DNA from: Angiostrongylus vasorum
Lineage: Eukaryota > Nematoda > Chromadorea > Rhabditida > Metastrongylidae
NCBI GenBank assembly: GCA_018806985.1
Contig: JADANN010000461.1
Location: 1,178,001-1,242,000 of the forward strand
Length of the DNA stretch: 64,000 bases
Direction: 5' to 3'
Part shown: positions 12,723 through 24,900 of the stretch, one piece after another
Layout of the letters: each line of letters begins with the position of its first letter
How positions within the stretch are numbered: the first letter of the stretch is position 1
Program-made: the position numbers and the translations under genes
Notes under the pieces: model-generated
What the model was told of the DNA's origin: nothing
Database searches by the model: none
Seen by the model: only the letters and a program-made list of their open reading frames with translations

Positions 12723-13589
12723 AAAGGAAGGAGTACTCCACATACCTGTGAATGCGCTTTGGTTCTGTGCTTATTACTGCTATATGACGAATCGTAGGTA
12801 CTGGGACATGAAATGGGGGAACCAAACCTGCAAATACCAGCCATATATGTCAACGACTAATTGCATTGTGCCTCGAATGGGTTTGTATACGTCTGTCTAT
12901 CATGTTTAATTGGTATCACACCGAAATCAGGACCGATCGTGGTTTGATAGCACGCCACTTTACAAGAGTAACTTGGAACGGGAAATTTTCATGCTAGCCG
13001 GATATGGGTGTTTTTTAGAAAAATAAAGAAAAGAACAAATAAATTGCCACATCCACCACTAATGTGATATTTTTTAGCGCCCATTCTGCAAGATCTGCTG
13101 CGGCTATGGCCCAAATTTATGTGAAATACATAGACAGTTCTCTATTAAAATTAGATGGGCCTTGACAAAAGATTACACACACTGTGCTTCCATTAATGAT
13201 GGGGATTTCGCAGGCATTCCAACTAACTCTTCAAAAATCAATAACCATTACTAGGAACAACGATTTTTAAATATTACTAGTATACTACACCTCTGATTGC
13301 TTGAGTTGCACGGTACGTCAATCTTCGTATAGGAACGTTCCCGAACATCCTACGACTTTCCCAGAAGATTTCGTTCTTCTTTTTGGTGACACATAAGATA
13401 TCCATTTACTTATTTTTGTGCTGACATAGGAATTGTATGTTGGATTTCTAATAGAAGCGAAAACTGTCAGGTGAAAATTGTACGTTCCAGTGCCATTCCT
13501 CTTAATGTTGATCTTTGACGCATATGTATGTGTTCTTCCCGCTTTTTCTATTTTTTCCATACTTTGTATTCTGTTTTGAAATGAATAAA
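12723..13589. other. Unannotated stretch, nothing recognised
   Basis: No supported gene or repeat. Short open frames on both strands lack domains or a consistent exon context. Confidence 0.5.
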
Positions 13590-14525
13590 TGTATCGTATC
13601 TCGGTGTATCGTAGTACAAATTATATTCATGTTGGTGTGGTTCTGTGTGGTTTGCGATGTCTGACATTTCAAAAAAATGAAGTGACGCTTGGTCGCTGTG
13701 GTTAGTGACCAGTTGCCGAGTTTGAATCTTGTAAATTGAGATATTTTTGAATGGATGGAACGAGAACGGCCGAAACCAGCTCGTCAAACACTTCATCACG
13801 CTTGCCCACCTGAAAAAGCCAAGTCCAGACTGGAGAAATCCAAGGTGGCTTGTGTTTCTGTAAAATTAACGAATAATGATTTGCACTAGGAGACTGTCTG
13901 TTTTTAACGGAGTCGAAATCGTCATCGACATGTGCTGCCATAACAGATGACTCCCTGCTAACGGTTTACCGCTTCGTCGTAGTTGGGAGGTGTTCCTGGC
14001 TGTCGGGCTGATATATACAGCGAGAGGATTCGTCGACCTGCCTGGGTCTCCCAAGCTAAGAAGGAGTCCATCGTTTCCATCAGGAAGCCTAGCTAGGGGT
14101 AAACCAATACCAGGATCCACCACCGTGCTGGTATCAAAGTCGCATGGTGGCAAATCTCCCTCTGATCCACAAGGGCTGCAACTGCCTGTGGTGGTGTTGA
14201 CCTGGTGCAGATTTTTGGCCAGGCTGAGCTCGGGATTCCAGGGAACCACAATGGCTTAACCAGCAGGTCTCCGAAAAAATGGAGATTGTGCTGGGGTCCG
14301 CAGAAACAGTGAGGACGGGCCATTCAAGTATCAATTATCAGGTAACGGATGATTCCAATGAGGCTCTAACCACAAGTATCAATATGAACTGTTGATATCA
14401 ATTGTCATCATTCTTAGTGAAATACAACATTGTTTTAGTGGTTGTTAGCTTTTTTTTGCAAAGAAATAATGTGGTTTGGTTACAGACCTAAAATTAGCGC
14501 GAGTTGTAGTATACTCCTGGAAAGA
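13590..14525 (+). repeat. Rep-D long dispersed repeat, copy 2, split by a Rep-B insertion
   Basis: The parts 13590-13954 and 14357-14525 match Rep-D copy 1 (9345-9830) in order. The continuity is interrupted exactly where Rep-B copy 3 sits. The 9.6 kb copy lacks this insert and serves as an empty site. Confidence 0.7.
13955..14347 (+). mobile_element. Rep-B copy 3, inserted in Rep-D with probable target-site duplication
   Basis: The insert is flanked by GATGACTCC (13946-13954) and GATGATTCC (14348-14356), a 9-base direct repeat with one mismatch. The paralogous copy near 9.64 kb has a single GATGACTCC. This defines the element as about 393 bp and indicates that Rep-B moves as a unit. The mechanism is unknown. 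Confidence 0.65.
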
Positions 14526-14604
14526 CTAACAGACTACCCGTGAGTTATACGCAGTCCCCACGTTCAGAACTCAGCAAGCTATATATGGGTATCAAAAGAC
14601 TGAA

Positions 14605-14990
14605 CACAGTAAACCTCCCAACAGTTTTTCCCGCTTCGTCGTGGCTAGGGAGGTGTTCTTAGGTGTCGGGCAGCGATGTGCAGCGGAGAGGTTCATCCCC
14701 CTGCAGGATCTCTCCAGCTGAGAAGGAGTACGGCGTTTACACCAGGAAGCACAGCTAAGAGTAAACCAAAACGAGGATTCACCACCGTTTTGCTATCAAA
14801 CTAGTCGCACAGTGGCAGATCTCCTTCTAATGCACAAGGGCGGCGGCTGTCTGTGCTGGTGGCGAACTGCAGCACACTTTGGCTAGGATGGCGTCGGGAC
14901 TTCAGGGAAAAATAATGGCTAGGCCAGCAAAACTCCGAAAAAATAGAGATTATTTTGGTGCCAGAACAACCAGTGAGGATGGGAGGTCAA
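14605..14990 (+). repeat. Rep-B dispersed repeat, copy 4, just upstream of an RTE copy
   Basis: Full-length plus-strand copy from CTCCCAACAG to CAGTGAGGATGGG. It ends about 30 bases before the start of the RTE element. Its position could mean that Rep-B derives from or hitch-hikes with RTE, but the other copies are not next to RTE. Confidence 0.75.
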
Positions 14991-15014
14991 AATATCCAAA
15001 TAAGTGACCAAACA

Positions 15015-16560
15015 TCATTAAAATAAACGGGCCTCAGTCCCTTGACCCCAAAAGAGCCCCGGTTAGGGCAGGGGTTGGTAGGACGAGTACGGAGAGGCTG
15101 CTAAAATCTCAAGGCCATTCTGAGCTGAATAAATCGCAAAGGAGTAAGGTGACGAACTGTACGTACAATGCACGCGCAGGTGCATCTGAGCCCTCGATAG
15201 AAGACTTGATCATGCAAGCAAAAAGGATAAGATACGACATCATTGGACTGGTCGAGACGAGGCGAACCCACCCATTCAACGCCGTCTATGACACCAGAGA
15301 AGAATTCCTCGGAACATGCGACAGTAGAGGAGTCGGCCTTGTCGGTGTTCTCGTCAACACGTGTTTGTCCGTGAACATCGATTCATTCGAACAGCTAACA
15401 ACCCGAATCGGATGTTTACGATTGAACAGATGTGAATCAATACCGGCTTAATATCGCGAGAGTACAAAAGATTGTTTTGCCTCACTTTCATCGATTTAAA
15501 GGCTTCTGACTCGGTGTAGGTAGATGCAGTCATGGATGCCCTTGATAGTCAAGGAGTCCCTACTCAGTATATAAAGAATCTTCGTGAGCTGTTCAAAAAT
15601 TTTACAACCAAGATATCACTATTCTACAACGATATAAGCATTAACGTCAAAAAGAGGAGCTAGGCAAGCCGATACCATCTCGCCAAAATTATTTACCGCC
15701 GCCCTCCAGAACGTCATGCGAACATTGGAATGAGATAATATGGGAGTGAAAATCGACGGTCGGCAGTTACACCATCTTCGCTTTGCTGATGACATCGTCC
15801 TTATAACATCAAACATTAGCCAAGCGGAACGTATGCTTGCCGACTTTGATAAAGCCTGTGGAAAGATTGGTCTTCGACTAAATCTCACAAAAACAATGTA
15901 CACGACAGTTATGTCTATCCAGGTCGGGAAATCAATATGATGAACGACTTAGCTCCGGAGCTGAGCAAATGGAAACGAGCGGCTTCGAGAGCTTTCGAAA
16001 GCATCGAGAATGTAGTGAAGAGGACAAAGAACACCCGATTCCGTGCCAACCTTTCAGACTCAGCGGTACCTCCTGCCCCTAATTTATGCTTCAGAAACCT
16101 GGTCGCTGCGTAAGCAGGATGAAAGTTAACTCAGCGTTATCAAATGCGCTGTCGAATGGACGATGCTAGGAGTATCCCGTTTCACACAAGTAAGGTATGG
16201 GATCCAAAGCTCCGAGCTGCGTCAACAATCAAAAATCAAAGATGCCGTTCTGTACGCCAAATAGTCGAGGATAAGGAGGGCCAGACACGTAATGCGTATG
16301 AACGACAACCGATGGAAATGAGCCGTTAGTGACTGGGTGCCTCGGGGTGTCAGACATACTGCAGGAAGACCACCGACCCGATGGTTAGAGTTCTTCAGGA
16401 AAAGCTTAGAAGAAAGGTATGATGCTCAAGGAGTCCCCAGAGCGAGCAAAACCCATTAGCTACCCTTGCACGCGACATGGAAATATGGAAGGCTTACTTG
16501 CGTCTGCTCAAATCATTCGACGATCAACATATCGACAGATGGTAAAGGTGAACCTACGTA
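15015..16560 (+). pseudogene. RTE-type non-LTR retrotransposon, internally deleted
   Basis: The 5' end encodes the start of an AP-type endonuclease at 15149-15451, with the TYNAR and GLVETRR motifs carrying the usual Asn and Glu. The frame then jumps into the reverse transcriptase (LTFIDLKA..., then the RQGDTISPKLFTAAL block, then HHLRFADDIVLIT at about 15766-15805). The 3' part (SLRKQ, RWK, AGRPPTRW) follows to about 16.54 kb. The endonuclease C-terminus and RT N-terminus are missing, and there are several stops and frame breaks, so the copy is dead. It is closest to the copy at 39.99-42.21 kb and shares its 3' end. Confidence 0.85.
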
Positions 16561-17146
16561 ATTTAAACTACACCATCTTTAAGTTCCACCGGATTTTTTT
16601 GTTAATTAACTTTGACAATTTGATCCGTAACAATTTATATATGGTATGTGTCATATGGTAAGACTTGTCCCCACTTCAAATGGTCCATGCGCAATCGTCT
16701 TAATCATGATCCATTGAATTATGCACCATTCCGCTATGGGCTACGTAGTTGTATCGGAATGCATGTTGCGCAAATGTAGTTGAAAACGGCATTGGCGCTT
16801 GTTCTCAAGAGATATGAAATGCAACCACAAAAAATATTGGTAGCACTTTTAAATAATTTGTGTTAAGCAACAAAATAATCGTCGCTGTCGTTATCATGGT
16901 CGTAGCAGACTTCTCGATATACGGGTCTTTGAAGACTTACTGTTGAAACTCGACTCCGTTGAAAGTATGAGAACCGTAGAACAGCAGAACATAATGTTCA
17001 CAAGAAACTAGCGCAACGGAGAATTTTAATGGACATCAATCGTCTTTGCTTGTAATCCAGTAAATACTGATGTTTACTAACTCTTCAATTTTATGATAAT
17101 GTTGTTGCTTTTTTTTCCATTGATCTTTTGAGAACTGTCCTTTGAG
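16561..17146. other. Unannotated stretch, nothing recognised
   Basis: AT-rich sequence without a supported gene or recognised repeat. Confidence 0.5.
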
Positions 17147-17288
17147 AACTAGCTGAGAGACAGGCGAAACGAAGGACCCGCATGGTGTGGTGGTGGGCGC
17201 GGTACTCTCCGGAAAGGACAATAGCGCGTTCGTTCCCCACCGCAGACACCTGCGGTCCGGAGTTTTGCAAATATCTCAGCATCATTAA
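17147..17288 (+). repeat. Rep-C element with tRNA-like core, copy 3
   Basis: CTAGCTGAGAGACAGGCG at the left, GCATGGTGTGGTGGTGGGCG and CGCGTTCGTTCCCC in the core, and GCAAATATCTCAGCATCATT at the right. It has the same ends as copy 1 on the left and copy 2 on the right. Confidence 0.7.
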
Positions 17289-18386
17289 AGTTGTTGCCTT
17301 TGCTATTTCTTTGCCACTATACCATGATAATTTTGATCTTTTCACGACAACTCTTTATTTTGTTCGTGACCGCGTGGGACTACAACATGCTATGCATTGA
17401 ATTCACCGCATACAAAGAGGCGACATGGAAGACAGAGGATACCAATGGCTTCACCAACGGCAGCGGGTCTGTTGAAACGTTCAAAGTGAGCACTAATCCT
17501 TTGGCAACTACGACTTAGCTCCTGTAGAAGCTGTATGAGACTACGCCAAATTTTTTCGATCTTAGCGTTTAATGAGCTCGATAAATGCAACAGTGTGACT
17601 ATCATAGTGAGTGAATGTTAAATCTCTTGTGTAAGACGAGAAAAATCACCCAGCCACTGTTCTCTTAGGAGCTCCTCTGTTCAAATGGTTCAGTCCTTTT
17701 ATTGAACCGATGGTTAGCATTTTAATACAAATTCCGAGAGAAGTGGGAAAACGACAAATATTTCTTTATCTCGTCCACAATTCAATTCCTAAATTCGTAG
17801 CGAATGTCAACCTCTCGGCAAATCTTGCCTTCTTCAGAACTCGAGAAGGTCTCAGCATTGATAGGCAACTTTATGTACCAACAATTTTCGTAGCTATCAC
17901 AGTGGTTCACTAAATTTTAGTTCTCAAAAAAGGGATCCCGTGCTATTTGGCTGAATGAGGACACAAAACCCAAAGCCTCTGAGTCGTCTGCGTCTAGATG
18001 ATTTGTACAAGATCGTCTTTGGTTCCAGTCTCAAATTCTCTCCTTCAGCGCGACTACTTTCATTTCTTTTTAAGAATTTATATAAAGTTTGAACAGAAGA
18101 AATTTTCTAACATCACATCTGCATCAATGACAAATCTAATTAGCAAACATTTCGCTGAGCGCCATCTCAACAATATGACTGGATAGTCCAGCGCCACTCT
18201 GGTCTTCTGTTGACATCATCGTTTTGTACAAGTTTAGTTACTTCAAATAATCACACCACCAATATTCACGTTATTCCATAGCGATTTTTTCCACCAGTAT
18301 ATCACTTAAGGTCATATACTAAGCAATTATTGTTCGGTCATAAGTCACTGTTATAACATCAAAAAGTTGGGACAATAAAATTGACC
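17289..18386. other. Unannotated stretch, nothing recognised
   Basis: Short open frames (for example 17710-17913) have no domain or supported splice structure. No repeat was recognised. Confidence 0.5.
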
Positions 18387-18530
18387 ATAATGCTGCTAAG
18401 ATATTTGCAAAACTCCGGATCATTGGTGTCTGCGGTGAGGACCGATCAGCTAATTACCCTTTCCGGGGGTTAACGCGTTCACCACCACACCTTGAGAATC
18501 CTTCGTTTCGTCTGCCTCTTAGTCTCTAAT
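18387..18530 (-). repeat. Rep-C element, copy 4, diverged
   Basis: Minus-strand copy. The plus strand reads GCTAAGATATTTGCAAAACT at the left, ACGCGTTCACCACCACACC in the core and CGTTTCGTCTGCCTCTTAG at the right. Confidence 0.65.
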
Positions 18531-20347
18531 AAAATTAACAATCTAAGAAAAAAGCGTGCAGTTAACAAGTATTTAGCAGAATTTGTGAAACAATTTTGTT
18601 TTGTTTCACAAATAATACTCTGCTCTGAAAATGACTAAAGGCACTATGTAAGAAGGTCAACATTTAGCAGAATATTTTGACATGTCCTATTTCCTTATTT
18701 AGCAACACATTTCTATCAGGGTAATAGGAGCGTAGATTTTAGGCTTCAATATATTTTGAATAGCAAAGCTTGCATGAGAAAATTCTACTGTAGCTTCGAG
18801 TCGGTTTCCCACAGCGATTCCAGTTAGAAAGTCGAGAGAATTTGTGGTTTTCTCCTTATTTCATTTGACCTCACCCGAAATCATGGGCAATGCGGATATC
18901 AGCACTTTTTTTCGTTTGATCACTTTTCCTCGCACCCATCATACACGAAGGTCTATGCATTTATGAGAGGATTCAGCTCTTTGTTGAGGATTTCTGATTT
19001 CATGAATTTCGTTGTACCCGATCGATTCCATTTTCAGGAAGTACTAAGATAGCATGCAGAGTGTCTCCAACGTTTCCCAGGCCCCCTTGCTGTTTCTCGG
19101 CCAAGACTGATGGCACCAATTCGCCTACTTTAGATGGCCATAATTTTTAGTCAGGATCATCTGTACAAGTATTAACCATGCTGTTCTTCGAATTTTTCGA
19201 GCAGATATCACTAACGCCTCCATTCCTCTCTGTGACTCTCTCATTCTCTGCATTGAAGGGCTCGGTTCGCTCGAAGGGCACGGAGAACATCACACTTCCC
19301 TATAAGGACATTTTTTTTGCTATCCATAACGAAAAAGTAGAACCTCGTAGCTCTTTTCGTTCTATCATAAGTGAAAAAGTCGAATATACTCATGGGCAGC
19401 TTGCTGAACTCTACAACAGCAGATGTTGAACCTACTTTTACAACTCCTTATTCTGATTTTCTGATGTGTTGTGGCATGCTTCTGATCGGTCCGGGTTTTC
19501 GCGAATGCCCATTGGTTTTTTTTTAACATTTGAACTTCCTAAATCGAAAGTGCCATCCATAAACAATTCTCATCTGTTGCCATTGTTTATAAAAAAGTCA
19601 TTCGTATCCTGCCTAGGAATAATTTCCCTCTTTCTAACAGAACTCTCCACTGAGTTCCGCTCGTTTAATTAATGGCTTGAAAGTACACAAAACTTTTGCG
19701 AGACGGACATCATTACAGTTGTTGGATAGAGATTTCTGTTGCAAACTAGTTTTATTCTTAACTGGGCCTTTGGATGGAAACGTCGAACTCGTTTTCATTA
19801 AACTCCCTACTTCTCTTCATTGCAGTTGGCGATACCCAATGAAACACCCCGAACCCTTACAATTGTTATTGTGATAGACAATTTGCAAAATTGGAACAGG
19901 AAGGCGCTGCTCACCTTGGAAAGCAGCTGCTCACATCTACTTTGTGTGTGCATCTCAGCATTTCTTGCATACGATTCTTTTCCTCTCATCCGTCATCTAA
20001 GAAGATCTTCCTAATTTTATGTGTAGGTTTGCTTACTGTTTGAGGAATTTCTTTTCGTCACGAGTCGATTCTCGCTGGAATCCAGAGGTAACCAATCTAG
20101 GAAGTTTCTGCATGGATTTGAGGAGTGAGTTTGACTGGTACAAGTCCAGTATCGATTTCCGAATCCGTAGGAATGAGAAGCTGAATGTGCCGGGGTGGGA
20201 TCAAACCAGCGTTGTGGTCGTATTGAGTCGCATCACTTTGGGCCACCCGCTCCGTCTTTACTCCCACAACTTTTGCCAATACCCAGTGTAATTGACATTG
20301 TAATACCATTGTAATACCATTGTAATACTACTTTACATACGTTACAG
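18531..20347. other. Unannotated stretch upstream of the NRPS gene
   Basis: No supported exon. Contains a tRNA-like sequence on the minus strand at about 20195-20270 (A-box-like GGGTGGCCCAAAGTGATGCG, B-box-like GGTTTGATCCC). A three-fold 11-base direct repeat (GTAATACCATT) lies at 20299-20331. An AG after a pyrimidine run at 19826 could be an acceptor, but nothing recognisable follows. Confidence 0.5.
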
Positions 20348-20529
20348 AAACAAATCACATGCATCCACGCAATAGGGCCTTCTTCCTTCACGTTCTACAA
20401 GAATTCCTAGGGGACTACTCGAGATCTATTCCTGAAATTTTCTTTGTTCATCGAGCTGCAAAACGTTGAGATCGTCGATGGAACGATTCAAATTCCAATT
20501 TCAACAAAAGAATCGGACGAACTCAATAG
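20348..20529 (+). other. Possible upstream exon of the NRPS gene (PKS-like linker?)
   Basis: Lies between an acceptor-like TTACAG and a donor-like GTGTGT. One frame gives VEIVDGTIQIPISTKESDEL near its end, which resembles the proline/serine/lysine linker that often follows a ketosynthase in polyketide synthases. The next supported exon starts at 21503, and the interval between is filled by two SINEs, as in other introns of this gene. The phase does not join without an indel, so the assignment is weak. Confidence 0.25.
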
Positions 20530-20763
20530 GTGTGTGGAAAGTTTATTTGTATTTTTTATTATGAGGTAGGGAAATTAGTGTTGGGATAACATAATATTTG
20601 CCTCTGTGCCACAATTATTGTAGGCGATTTTACCGCCTTCTATTTTTATATATGAAATTCTATTCGGTGTCTTGTCTGTCCGGCACCTGGTTTCGATCCA
20701 CTGTCCGATACAAATAACATAGGAATTCGTAACGTTCCATGCAGCGATTCTTGGTAATTCTCT

Positions 20764-21045
20764 TCACGCATGTAGCGCAGTGGTTAGAGGTACTCTGGAA
20801 TACATTCGTGGCCGTGGTTCAAGCTCGTATCCCGGGCCCACGAAGCACTCCATTCATCCGGCGTCGGCAAATTGGTACCATACTTGTCTAAGAGGATAGT
20901 GACACCGACTTGATAGGTAGGCCACCGCGAGTCATCGTATAGGTCAGATGTGCATTCAATCACTTAGAACGATGTTTGATGAAGTCGAACGCATAGCACA
21001 TCTCTCAGTGATAGATCCACGCCAAGAGTCTTATCCTTCATCGTG
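20764..21045 (+). repeat. tRNA-derived SINE, plus strand
   Basis: Head GTAGCGCAGTGGTTAGAGG, then GTCGGCAAATTGGTACCATA, GGTAGGCCACCGCGAGTCAT, TGTGCATTCAATCACTTA and a tail ending CTTATCCTTCATC. Near full length. It lies in the presumed intron before the first supported NRPS exon. Confidence 0.85.
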
Positions 21046-21205
21046 AAATAAACATTTTCATTTGTCCTTCCACATCCGACCTTATTCCTATTTTCACCCC
21101 TTTGTAGCCGAATACTCTTTGATCACTGCTCTTTAGAGAGAAGTTTTACCGAATATAACATTTTGGAAGTGTTTTGTAATATCGGAAGAGCTCGATTAAT
21201 AATGA

Positions 21206-21423
21206 TAAAGAAGGATAAAAAGGATAAAGCTCTTGGCGTCGATCATTGTCTGAGCCGTGGTGGTTTACCGATTTATCGAGCCAGTGCTGCTATCCTCCCA
21301 GGCAAGTCTGATACCAATTTACCGATCCCGGAAGGATGGAAAGGTTGGTGGGCCATGGGAGCAGGGGATCGATTCCACGTATGTGTTGGAGTGCGCCTCC
21401 CACCACTGCGCCACGCGCTGCCT
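21206..21423 (-). repeat. tRNA-derived SINE, short form lacking ~70 bp of the body
   Basis: The minus-strand head and GATCGATTCC box are intact, as is the CCAGTGCTGCTATCCTCCC block. The segment that normally holds the TGCATTCAATCACC motif is gone, and the tail joins almost directly after the GGTTTACCGAT block. A similar deletion occurs in the copy at 62203-62421. Confidence 0.8.
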
Positions 21424-21424
21424 T

Positions 21425-21471
21425 ATTAATAATGATAACAGTAATAATAATGACAATAATAATAATAATTG
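21425..21471. repeat. (TAA/AAT)n microsatellite
   Basis: Imperfect AAT/TAA repeat directly next to the head of the preceding SINE and about 30 bases before the acceptor of the first supported NRPS exon. Confidence 0.8.
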
Positions 21472-21502
21472 GAAAAACTGCTGGTGATTTAAAGTGTTTT
21501 AG

Positions 21503-21984
21503 AGTCAAACACTCGTGAAGCACATGGACAACGCCACCTTTTCGGCAACTGCTGTGCAATGCTATCGGGCAACAACTAAACGACTTAACGTTAATTTTTG
21601 CGACAATGACAGAATCAGCCATCCCGTCGTCGCAAAGATTTCTGGAATTCTGAAAACGTCAGAGGACAGCGTCGCCATGTTCGCGATTGACGAAACAACA
21701 CACTTGGTGAAGATCACCGCCAACGAAGACACCATCACATCTGAATTGAACCTTACAATGGCTATTGTTGAACTACTACAAGTATTCATGGATCTAAGCA
21801 TGCCAATAAGCTCGATAGAGCAGATCGACTATCCCGTGATATGTTGCGGGTCGATAAAACTACTTGTTCAGCAGAACGTTAACGATGTCACAATCGAGAT
21901 CTACAGTCATTTCGATGTTCTTTCTGGAAAAACTCACTAATATTCGTTTACAAGGTGAATTATCGAAGAACACTGAAGAAAAAA
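21503..21984 (+). other. NRPS N-terminal region, short DH-like segment
   Basis: Begins right after a TTTTAG acceptor and runs open to about 21927, where one extra T in a TTT run shifts the frame. The HPVVAKISG stretch and the IEIYSHFDVLF...L-N-I-R-L stretch resemble the first and last strands of a polyketide synthase dehydratase hot-dog fold. The usual histidine signature is absent, and at about 140 residues the region is half the normal DH length. It is probably a non-catalytic relic or structural linker ahead of the ACP. The DH assignment is tentative. Confidence 0.35.
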
Positions 21985-24900
21985 CTGAGAAAGCAATCGC
22001 AGTCGAATCTAAGAGTCCAACTTTGAAGTGCATGTTGAAAATAGGTATTGATTGTTCTGAAGAAAATCGCCATGAAACGTTCACCCTCTATGGGATTGGA
22101 CTCGTTGAAAACGGCTGAACTCGAGATGGCACTACAAGCCGACTATCCGAATTATCGTATTCCGACTGGAATCGTCTATCGTTGTCCTACCGTAGCTGAA
22201 ATGGACGCTTATCTTTTGTCACGTGCTGATATATTCGACGTAAATAAAGATACTACCGTTTATTCTCATCATATACCACTTTCTTCACAACAAAAACGCC
22301 TACTTTTTATGAATGAACTTGAACCAGCAGGAAAAGCTCAATTCAATGAGAGTTTGGCTTTTTCGATGAGTTATAAGAATTTCGATGAGAGAAGATTGTT
22401 AATCGCAATGAACTCGGTGATTATGAGGCATACTATTCTCCGGACGAGTTACACTGTTGAGAGTCAACGCATTCATTCTGGTACCGAATCGTTTCTGGCT
22501 ATTCTGAAATGCGACTTAGCTCTAGAAGAGTTCGTATCGTTTCAAGTTGATATAAGTAAATGCTGCCTACAGTTTTGTGTTAGTAAATCAGCCGATAGAA
22601 TAGCGATCTGTCTTGTCGTACACCACATTGCTGTTGACGGCCATTCAATTAGTATCATTACGCAAGAAATAGAGGCATTTTACACAGGAACAGAGCCACA
22701 AACCATAAATCCTAGGCAATATATGGATTACTGCATAGTTACGGCCGATCTTCGTTACAGTAATGAACTAGCGGAATGGAGTAGAAAATTGCAGGGACGA
22801 GAATTTCAACTTCTTCCTACCGATAAACCACGAACTAGAGCTAAATCATGTAATGGTGCTGTTCTTCAAAGACGTCTCACTAACAAACTACAAGAATCGA
22901 TGAAAAGAATTCGAAAACTCGCTAACTGTACTAATTTTTGTGTTTTCGTAGCGATTTACAAGTTTCTCGTCTATAAAACCACTGGTATCGCCGATTTTCC
23001 AATAGGGTTTCCGTCGACTTCACGTAGGAAGGAGTTTTGGTCAACAGTTGGATGTTTTGTGAACACCACACCACTCATAGAAGTAGTAAATCCTTCGATA
23101 ACCGTGAGTGAATATATACTCAACATATCAGCAGCTATTTCTGAGGCCAGAAGGATTGACATTCCACTAGATGTACTCGTAAGTCATCTGAAAATCGATA
23201 GGAGTGTCGATATCTTACCGATTTTTCAAGTTCTACTCGTCATGGACAACATTAAAGCGCCGTCTCCAAATCAGGGACATCGTCCTACTCGATCTACCGA
23301 ATCGCCTGGTTAAGTACGAGCAGACATGGTACTTTCAGGATAACGGTACTTCTCTCAATATTCGAGTAGAGTACAACTGCGATCTGTTCCGAGCGGAAAC
23401 GATTTCGGACCTTCTCGATCGATTTCTGCATATTCTTGATGGTTTCGGCAAGAATTCGTGCGTTCGACTTCTGAAAGATATCACAATTACTACTAAAAGT
23501 GAACAAAAAATCAATTATTGAAAGAAGTGCTTTAAATCGTAGTGACTTTCCTGAGAAAACATTATTCCAGATTTTCCAGAAGAGTCTCTATTCTAACAGC
23601 TCAGTCATTTTCAAGAGGCAACGAATTAACTACAGGGAACTGGACGAAAAAAAGCTCCCACATGGCAGCAGACATTTGTAGAGTATACTGTAATCACTAC
23701 GGTGAATTGCCGTCAAGAGACAGATGTGCTGCCGTATTTATGAAACGAAGTCTAGAACTTCTGGTGACAATCGTCGCTATATGGAAAATCGGTCTCACGG
23801 CGGTTCCTATAAGTTTAGATTGGCCACCGGAACGAACAATAGAAACGTTAAAGATGTATGAAAATCCTATACTAATCGAAAATGATTCTGAAGGACTGAA
23901 AAAACACCGCAGGATATCGGATCATCCCCGTGATCATTCCGAGGAGGGTCCGGTCGTCGATGTCAAAGTGGTGGAATATGGCAGATTTGTCCGACTTGGC
24001 ATACATCACCTGTACCTCTGGTACTACAGGCAGACCGAAAGCAGTGTGTACAGAGTTTTATGGTCACAGTAATCTGGCTGCGGCCTATACGCGAATGTTT
24101 TTAATTCGTGAACAATCGCACATTTATCAGGTGGTGAACTACAGCTTCGATATCTTCTTTGCGGATCTCTCAAAAACTCTAGTGAACGGTGCCTCTATGA
24201 CGCTGGCTGATGGGACTAATACCAAACCTTAAAGAAATGAATGGTGTCACTAACGCCTATATAATGCCTGTCTACCTTTCTTCGTTATCGATTACAGATA
24301 TTAAGTCTTTGGACTTTCTTGAATCAATTCAGTTTGGTGGGGAAACTATTCAAGCCCTCGCCCTCAGACGACTCTTAGAGACCGATATCAGTATTTATCA
24401 AGAATATGGAGTTACAGAACAAACAGTTTACACAAACTGCAATCGGATGAACGTACGCAGTGCAATTTCGAAATTGGAAAGGCCCACTGTAACTTGTACA
24501 CAGTGGTGAGAGATCCGAACGAACAACTGTTGCCCCTTAAATACCAAGGCATTCATTATCTTGGAGGATATGGACTATTTAGAGGATACTACAGTGATCC
24601 TATGTTAACAGCTTCCGTCATACACCAAGGTTTACTTGGCAAAGAATTTCGGACTGGTGATATGGTAAAGTCGGAAAAATGTACGTCTTCAGTTTGTTGG
24701 ACGCGACGATTTGCAAGTGAAAATAAGGGGGGAGAAGGATTGAACTGCTTGAGGCGAGTTTCTTCGACAATCACATCGCCTTCAGGCACTCATACTGCTC
24801 CATTTTAGATTCAATATCATATTGCTCAACACGACGATGTCGAAGCGAACATTGTCGGAGTAGATGACAATGATGGTGTGAAGGAGCTCGTTGCGTACGT

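Noticed and set aside
12236..12743. Long phenylalanine/leucine-rich minus-strand frames that look like membrane proteins
   Set aside because: They arise from the A/G-rich tract on the other strand; composition explains them fully.
13866..14334. Overlapping proline/glycine-rich frames on both strands of Rep-B
   Set aside because: The sequence is a dispersed repeat, and the frames are broken or differ in its other copies.
20195..20270. Functional tRNA on the minus strand
   Set aside because: Only A- and B-box-like blocks are present, with no acceptable acceptor stem.
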